Shown here: one piece after another, positions 5,778-9,134 of the stretch | Numbering within the stretch: the first letter of the stretch is position 1 | How the letters are laid out: each line of letters begins with the position of its first letter | Origin: Halovenus sp. | GTDB lineage: Archaea; Halobacteriota; Halobacteria; Halobacteriales; Haloarculaceae | NCBI GenBank assembly: GCA_028274925.1 | Contig: JAQCNR010000373.1 | Span: 1-9,134 of the forward strand | Direction: 5' to 3' | DNA length: 9,134 bases | Notes under the pieces: generated by a model | Told to the model about the DNA's origin: nothing | Seen by the model: only the letters and a program-made list of their open reading frames with translations | The model's database searches: none | Position numbers and translations under genes: made by a program

Positions 5778-6027
5778 GACGACCGCGCCCACCGAAGCGA
5801 ACGAAGTGAGTGAGGCGCGCAGCCGTCGCCGAAAGCGAGGCGAGCGGCGCGAGGCGGTCCCGGAGGTGAGCGCCTCCGGCGCGAACCAGGGCAGTCGCAG
5901 CCCGCGCAGGCCGGAGGCCGAGCAGGAACGTCTTCCCGTGGGTCGAGCGCCCGGGGGCTTTCGGAGGGCCTCGCCTCCTCCTGCACTCCTCAACGAACTC
6001 CCCCACCGACAACAGTTATGGAGAATC

Positions 6028-6060
6028 GAGGAGAAAGCCTCGCGCTTCAGGGCGGGGATG
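6028..6060 (+). other. tnpB 3'-end / omega-RNA-like hairpin without tnpB
   Basis: GAGGAGAAAG precedes a stem CCTCGC (6038-6043) with GCGGGG (6052-6057, one G-U pair) around an 8-base loop GCTTCAGG, followed by ATGAATCC. This arrangement resembles what I remember of the 3' ends of haloarchaeal IS1341/IS605-type tnpB genes, where the element's right end overlaps the guide-RNA scaffold. The sequence before it encodes no TnpB domain, so it is at most a remnant. Recognition is from memory, not from a search. Confidence 0.45.
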
Positions 6061-6090
6061 AATCCGACAATTCCCTGCACCAACCATCTT

Positions 6091-6129
6091 GACATGCTCC
6101 CACGACTGAGGTCGTGGGCTTTCTCCTCG
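6091..6129. other. Left hairpin end of the ATPase cassette
   Basis: CCCACGAC (6099-6106) pairs perfectly with GTCGTGGG (6111-6118) around TGAG. It is preceded by GACATGCT and followed by CTTTCTCCTCG. Against the right copy (7609-7647), the stem differs at two base pairs, both changed compensatorily (A:T to G:C and A:T to T:A), so pairing is conserved. Read on the minus strand it has the GAGAAAGCC-stem form of the hairpin at 6028. Confidence 0.62.
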
Positions 6130-6155
6130 AATCTCTGTAAGAGACCCACACACTG

Positions 6156-6189
6156 ATTATGTCGGGGATAATATTATTTCGTGCATAAT
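6156..6189 (+). promoter_or_regulatory. AT-rich promoter region of the ATPase gene with dyads
   Basis: A 34-base AT-rich segment abuts the start codon. ATTATG (6156-6161) and CATAAT (6184-6189) are inverted complements, the second overlapping the ATG at 6188. Between them lies the perfect palindrome ATAATATTAT (6168-6177). A TATA-like TGATTAT (6154-6160) is about 30 bases before the ATG, compatible with a leaderless mRNA. The central palindrome is too close to the start for a leaderless TATA box and may be an operator. Confidence 0.45.
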
Positions 6190-7576
6190 GATTGATCGGG
6201 CCGCTGAGGCCGACTGGCTCCAGTCGCACCTCACCGACGGTGAAGAACAACTGCTCGTCCTCTATGGTCGACGACGCGTCGGGAAGACGACACTCGTTAC
6301 GACCGTCCTCGAGACCCTCGAGAGATCTACGTTCTACTACCTCTGTGACGAACGTGGGACCAGTCAGAACGCACGGCGCTTCGCGGAACAGTGTGCCGGC
6401 ACCCTCGATGATATCCCACCCGATGTCGACGGCTTCGTCGACGCCTTCGAGTACCTCGCACGTCGCCTCGACGGCCCCGCCGTCGTCGCCCTCGACGAGT
6501 TCTCATATCTCGTTGACGAAGACGAAACCATCCCATCGGTCTTCCAGACCGTGGTCGACGAGACCCTCGATGGGACCGGTATCTCGCTCGTCCTTCTGGG
6601 CTCGTCCATCTCGATGATGGAGGAGGGCGTCCTGAGTTACGAAAGTCCGCTCTATGGCCGTCGGACGGGCCAGTGGCGGATGGAACCGATGTCGTTCGGC
6701 GATGCCTGCGGATTCTTTCCGGACTACGACACAATCGAACGAGTCGAAGCCTACAGCATCCGTGGCGGGATTCCGGCCTACCTCGAGCAGTTCGATTCCG
6801 ACCTCACGCTCCTCGAAAACGTTGAATCGTCGATTCTCTCGAAAGGGGCGTTCCTCTACGAGGAACCCGAGTTCCTGTTACGCCAGGAACTCCGTGAACC
6901 ATCGACGTATATGGCGATTCTGGAAGCCATCGCGGGGGGAGCAACTCGGGTGAGCGAGATCGGAAACGAAATCGGGCGGGACGCGAGTTCGATCTCTAGG
7001 TACCTCCAGAACCTCACACGCATCGCACTCGTCGAACGCGAGACGCCGATTACCGACCCTGACGGGCGCGGGGTCTACCGTATCACGGACCAGTTCCTCC
7101 GCTTCTGGTTTCGGTACGTGCTCCCGAACCGCGCGACGCTCGAACAGGGCCACACCGAGCCTGTGCGCGACGCAATCGGAGAAACGCTCTCCGAGCACAC
7201 GAGCTGGACATTCGAAGAGGTATGCCGACAGGCCGTCCGAACGGCTGCGTTCCCCGTCTCCTGTTCCCGGGTCGGCCGCTGGTGGTACGGCGGTGACGAG
7301 GTGGACGTTACTGGCGTCAACGAGCAGACGGGCACGCTCTTACTCGGCGAGTGCAAGTGGACCAGCGATGCGGTCGGGCGCGGACTTCTCAGTGACCTCG
7401 AAGCGCTCGAAAGCGAGGTTCGCTGGCACGGGACCGACCGATCCATTGTCTACGCGCTCTTCGCTAAAGAAGGATTCACAGCGCAACTACAGAACATCGC
7501 TGCCGAACGCGGCGATCTGTGGCTGTTCACGCCGGCAGAGATCCTTGATCTGTTCGATCGACCGCGAGCTGATTGA
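6188..7576 (+). CDS. AAA-type archaeal ATPase with C-terminal DUF234 / PD-(D/E)xK-like nuclease region
   Basis: A 462-residue protein starting at ATG 6188, with the MIDR start usual in this family. Walker A is GRRRVGKTT (27-35); Walker B is AVVALDEFSYL (98-108), with D103-E104; a sensor-like LLGSS is at 136-140. LYGRRTGQW (155-163) and RGGIPAYL (192-199) are typical of archaeal ATPases (PF01637/AAA_14-like). A winged helix follows (RVSEIGNEIGRDASSISRYLQNL, positions 254-276), then a DUF234-like domain starting near FLRFWFRYVLPNR (303-315). In it EVDV (371-374, D373) and GECKW (387-391, E388, K390) make the D-x14-E-x-K pattern of PD-(D/E)xK nucleases. It is monocistronic, between two hairpin ends. 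Predicted activity: ATP-driven DNA binding with possible cleavage. The biological role of this family is unclear; defence or stress roles are speculation. Confidence 0.92.
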   Translation: MIDRAAEADWLQSHLTDGEEQLLVLYGRRRVGKTTLVTTVLETLERSTFYYLCDERGTSQNARRFAEQCAGTLDDIPPDVDGFVDAFEYLARRLDGPAVVALDEFSYLVDEDETIPSVFQTVVDETLDGTGISLVLLGSSISMMEEGVLSYESPLYGRRTGQWRMEPMSFGDACGFFPDYDTIERVEAYSIRGGIPAYLEQFDSDLTLLENVESSILSKGAFLYEEPEFLLRQELREPSTYMAILEAIAGGATRVSEIGNEIGRDASSISRYLQNLTRIALVERETPITDPDGRGVYRITDQFLRFWFRYVLPNRATLEQGHTEPVRDAIGETLSEHTSWTFEEVCRQAVRTAAFPVSCSRVGRWWYGGDEVDVTGVNEQTGTLLLGECKWTSDAVGRGLLSDLEALESEVRWHGTDRSIVYALFAKEGFTAQLQNIAAERGDLWLFTPAEILDLFDRPRAD

Positions 7577-7608
7577 CGCCGAAGGTCGGCCGATACCGCC
7601 ATTCCAGT

Positions 7609-7647
7609 GACATCCTCCCGCGTCCAAAGACGCGGGTATTCTCCTTG
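7609..7647. other. Right hairpin end of the ATPase cassette; possible terminator
   Basis: CCCGCGTC (7617-7624) pairs perfectly with GACGCGGG (7629-7636) around CAAA, flanked by GACATCCT and TATTCTCCTTG. It matches the 6091-6129 box position by position. It begins 33 bases after the ATPase stop and is followed by a T-rich stretch (TGTGTTTTA), so it may also end that transcript. The minus-strand reading, a GAGAATACC-type lead, stem and GGATGTCA, resembles tnpB right ends as I remember them. Confidence 0.62.
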
Positions 7648-7650
7648 TGT

Positions 7651-7659
7651 TTTATAAAG
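7651..7659 (+). promoter_or_regulatory. TATA-like box
   Basis: TTTATAAAG is a near-ideal archaeal TATA box, directly after the right hairpin. It lies about 50 bases before the ATG at 7705, so a transcript would start near 7680 with a leader of roughly 25 bases. It may serve the small gene at 7705. Confidence 0.42.
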
Positions 7660-7704
7660 GTGGGCAAAGGTCATGAGTTACAACCGAGTATTCTGGTTAG
7701 AGAG

Positions 7705-7815
7705 ATGAATCCGGACCAGTTCGAACGCCTACTTGAGCAGGAGGCCGGCGGGTCGTCAGAGCTGAGTGAGGGCGCCTACGAAATCGGACGCGACCTCGCA
7801 CACCTCCCCGATTGA
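7705..7815 (+). CDS. Possible small acidic protein, 36 residues, function unknown
   Basis: I do not recognise this protein. Reading from ATG 7705 gives 36 residues with 9 Asp/Glu and 2 Arg, and 26 of 36 codons end in G or C, both like a real haloarchaeal gene. A helix MNPDQFERLLEQEA begins it and a second, SEGAYEIGRDLAHL, ends it. In-frame extension upstream to 7573 runs through the hairpin and is basic, so I reject it. A good TATA box lies upstream, but no strong ribosome-binding site is visible (GAGAG only). The gene ends 125 bases before the convergent TumE-like gene's stop. It may be a true small protein or the remnant of a larger gene. Confidence 0.45.
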   Translation: MNPDQFERLLEQEAGGSSELSEGAYEIGRDLAHLPD

Positions 7816-7940
7816 GCTACTGGTCCTCCTGGAGTCGATCCACGAACCCTCGTTTTCCGTCATCCATCTCTTTCTGTAGGTGCGTCGCTTCTGCTTCCTC
7901 AGTTCCGATGTGAGGGTAACCACGATAATGGACCGGTGCC

Positions 7941-8441
7941 TCAGAAAGTAGTGGAATCGATTCCAACGGGTCGTCCCTGCTCCCACTCGACAGCGAGGAC
8001 TGCGGCTGGAAGCGCGTCGAGTCTGCGCTCGAGGACGTCCGGCGGATGCGAATCGATGAACCGGGCTCGCTCGTGAACGACGGCCGTCGCGCCATCGTTG
8101 ACCTGCAGATGGACCGGTCCGAGGTCCTCGTGCGTATCGTCCTGATGCCAGCCCAGGAGTAGACTCCGCTCTGGCTCGACCCAGTTGAACCAGTAGTACT
8201 CGTACGGCTGGCCAGTCTGCAATTGAAACCCGATTTCAATCCGTGCGGTCGTTACCGGATACGCATCGTCATCCAGGAACTGCCGCGGGTTCAGTTCCCC
8301 AACCACGCGATATGGCCCAGTTTCGCGCGGTTCGGCACGCCGTCGTCGGACGTTGTCGAGCACTCCGTCGAGCCGATTGCGGATGCGGTCGTGGAGCCGT
8401 TTGCTCTGCAAGTTCGCCCGGTTCGCGAGAAAGACGACCAT
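7941..8441 (-). CDS. Diverged TumE-like protein, partner of the second winged-helix module
   Basis: A 166-residue protein. I choose the ATG at 8441, which shares one base with the stop of the upstream regulator (TGATG), a usual coupling signal; upstream extension to 8552 would read through that gene and is Arg-rich. A short basic helix (1-36, RNRLDGVLDNVRRRR) is followed by a strand-rich core: TTARIEIGFQ (64-73), YEYYWFNW (80-87), LLLGWHQDDTHEDLGPVH (94-111). The order of an aromatic strand, then W-H-x-D-D-x-H and a later His matches the 37-468 protein, where the equivalent is W-D-x-H-P and H-F-H. The C-terminus (134-157) is a helix followed by VEWEQGRPVG. I take it as a distant TumE/DUF6516-like relative with altered histidines. 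A toxin role is inferred from gene order only. Confidence 0.7.
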   Translation of the reverse strand: MVVFLANRANLQSKRLHDRIRNRLDGVLDNVRRRRAEPRETGPYRVVGELNPRQFLDDDAYPVTTARIEIGFQLQTGQPYEYYWFNWVEPERSLLLGWHQDDTHEDLGPVHLQVNDGATAVVHERARFIDSHPPDVLERRLDALPAAVLAVEWEQGRPVGIDSTTF

Positions 8442-8983
8442 CAAGCGAGTGTCGAGGACGAATCCGTTCGCGGGGAGGAGAGCTCGACGACATCGCCATA
8501 CAGGTGAAGGGCGTGCTTCACGAGCCCGAGTTCCGTATTGATCGCCTCCCACGTGGCGATCACGTTGCGGCGTTCCCGAACGTCTGCCGCCGAGAGATCT
8601 TCCTCAGCGAGTTGCTCGCGGAACTCCTCGAGTGAGCTGACATCGTACTCCGCAGTCAGCGCCTCCTGTTCCTCTTTCAGCTCGGCGAGCTGGCGCTCCA
8701 GTTCGTCACGCGAATGCGCGTCGATCAGGTCAGTTACCTCGTCGAAGAGCATCCGCACGGGATTCAGATCGTAGGCCTTTGCCCCGTCGACGGTCGTCTC
8801 GGTGACCCAGTCGTCGCTCTGGAGTCGCTGGAGTTCGTCGTCCGCCGTCGCCCGAGAGACATCCGCTCGGTCCGCAATCTCCTGTACTGGCGTCGACTCA
8901 TCCAGTAGCTCGACGACGTGCCGGACGCGCTCGCGTCCACTCATGCTCTCCGTCCACGATTCCGGATTCGATTCACCCATCAT
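8441..8983 (-). CDS. Helix-turn-helix regulator (DUF7342-like), second module
   Basis: A 180-residue acidic protein. GTG 8986, ATG 8983 and ATG 8980 are adjacent in-frame starts; I use ATG 8983, about 29 bases from the AT-rich box, as for a leaderless mRNA. Residues 17-70 form the wHTH (PVQEIADRADVSRATADDEL, then LQSDDWVTETTVDGAKAYDL). Residues 85-115 are a likely coiled coil (DELERQLAELKEEQEAL). The end (134-160, with RRNVIATWEAINTELGL) parallels the Trp-containing tail helix of the 461-1030 protein, so both modules use the same regulator type although overall similarity is low. The partner gene begins at the stop codon. A 14-base palindrome lies just upstream of the promoter, fitting autoregulation. 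Confidence 0.82.
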   Translation of the reverse strand: MMGESNPESWTESMSGRERVRHVVELLDESTPVQEIADRADVSRATADDELQRLQSDDWVTETTVDGAKAYDLNPVRMLFDEVTDLIDAHSRDELERQLAELKEEQEALTAEYDVSSLEEFREQLAEEDLSAADVRERRNVIATWEAINTELGLVKHALHLYGDVVELSSPRTDSSSTLA

Positions 8984-9004
8984 CACGATGCTTGTGCCGA
9001 ACGG

Positions 9005-9037
9005 CGTAAATAATTTTCCTGTGCTCAGATATCTGAG
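9005..9037 (-). promoter_or_regulatory. Promoter and palindromic operator of the second module
   Basis: On the minus strand AAAATTATTTACG (9017-9005) is centred about 29 bases before ATG 8983, the expected TATA position for a leaderless mRNA. Directly upstream, CTCAGAT (9024-9030) and ATCTGAG (9031-9037) form a perfect 14-base palindrome. The layout, a dyad touching the BRE side of the TATA box, mirrors that of the first module (1086-1101). The remaining 97 bases to the window end hold nothing I recognise. Confidence 0.6.
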
Positions 9038-9134
9038 ACCGAGCGGCCAACAGCGAGGAATCGTTCCCGGACGCGATGCCCGGTAGTTCCCATCCGTTCT
9101 CCACTGGGCGTCGTTCGCTCCCGAGAACAGTCCA

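Larger units (their letters stand above)
4985..6010. other. GC-rich, hairpin-dense non-coding stretch of about 1 kb
   Basis: I see no credible gene here. The composition is extreme: 49 of 60 bases in 5161-5220 are G or C. Long open frames exist on both strands at once, but their products are Arg/Pro/Ser-rich and basic, opposite to the acidic proteins of the other genes, as expected when stop codons are rare for compositional reasons. Perfect stems include 5011-5022/5037-5048, 5179-5186/5194-5201, 5272-5277/5283-5288, 5533-5539/5545-5551, 5696-5703/5707-5714, 5734-5741/5745-5752 and 5759-5766/5770-5777. I recall similar stretches mis-annotated as hypothetical proteins in haloarchaeal genomes. 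It may be a structured RNA, a decayed mobile element, or a replication- or partition-related region beside the OB-fold gene. Confidence 0.6.
6091..7647. mobile_element. Candidate non-autonomous IS200/IS605-type (PATE-like) cassette carrying an ATPase gene
   Basis: Two 39-base hairpin sequences in the same orientation (6091-6129 and 7609-7647) flank one gene and its promoter. They share 28 of 39 positions, identical length, an 8-base stem and a 4-base loop. IS200/IS605 elements have subterminal hairpins recognised on one strand at both ends and lack terminal inverted repeats, which fits. Haloarchaea are known to carry non-autonomous derivatives (PATEs, palindrome-associated transposable elements). 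No tnpA or tnpB is present, so movement would need an enzyme supplied in trans. The exact cleavage sites are unknown; the listed limits are the hairpin boxes only. The alternative is two independent leftover ends of lost tnpB elements. Confidence 0.42.

Noticed and set aside
5002..6012. 336-codon minus-strand open frame with a TTG start, and overlapping frames 5424-6149 (minus) and 5548-6156 (plus)
   Set aside because: The products are Arg/Pro/Ser-rich and basic, contain no motif I recognise, overlap each other on both strands, and run through many perfect hairpins. GC-rich DNA produces such frames by chance.
7817..7966. 49-codon minus-strand frame with a TTG start following the second TumE-like gene
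   Set aside because: The ending looks protein-like (GTEEAEATHLQKEMDDGKRG), but the start is weak, third positions are only about half GC, and it overlaps the TumE-like gene by 26 bases. It could be a remnant; I cannot support it as a gene.
9038..9134. Possible partial gene at the right edge
   Set aside because: The 97 bases have no supported start, motif or frame preference; the window ends before a decision is possible.

Overview
The window looks like an accessory region (plasmid, megaplasmid or genomic island) of a halophilic archaeon of the class Halobacteria. The supported proteins are rich in Asp and Glu, codons prefer G or C at the third position, promoters are archaeal TATA type (AT-rich boxes about 27 to 30 bases before several start codons, implying leaderless mRNAs), and the intergenic hairpins resemble ends of haloarchaeal IS200/IS605-type elements. 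This assignment comes from reading the sequence; no database search was run.

Layout, left to right. (1) 37-1030, minus: a two-gene module, a winged-helix regulator followed by a small TumE/DUF6516-like protein (8-base overlap). (2) 1127-1239: first copy of a GC-rich repeat of about 113 bases. (3) 1283-3099, minus: an AbiE-like pair, a protein with two winged helices followed by a GGS/DxD nucleotidyltransferase (ATGA overlap). (4) 3100-3349: divergent promoter region with a perfect 11+11-base palindrome. (5) 3350-3763, plus: a small winged-helix regulator. (6) 3821-3973: a transposon-end-like hairpin and the second copy of the 113-base repeat, so the two copies bracket the AbiE-like pair and its regulator. 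(7) 4026-4937, minus: an OB-fold, probably ssDNA-binding protein. (8) 4938-6187: about 1.25 kb without a credible gene, very GC-rich and full of perfect hairpins, ending in two transposon-end-like hairpins. (9) 6188-7576, plus: an AAA-type archaeal ATPase with a C-terminal DUF234/PD-(D/E)xK-like nuclease region, flanked by two matching 39-base hairpin ends (6091-6129 and 7609-7647). (10) 7705-7815, plus: a possible 36-residue acidic protein. (11) 7941-8983, minus: a second winged-helix plus TumE-like module, a distant relative of the first, with a palindrome next to its promoter. The last 97 bases (9038-9134) hold nothing I recognise.

How it fits together. The window is a string of two-gene, translationally coupled regulator-plus-effector units typical of toxin-antitoxin or abortive-infection loci, each with its own AT-rich promoter and usually a dyad beside it, plus an ATPase-nuclease that sits between IS200/IS605-like ends. 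Direct repeats and transposon-end hairpins lie at unit boundaries, as expected for a region assembled from interchangeable cassettes. No tnpA or tnpB gene is present. Toxin or defence functions are inferred from family resemblance and gene order, not shown by the sequence alone.
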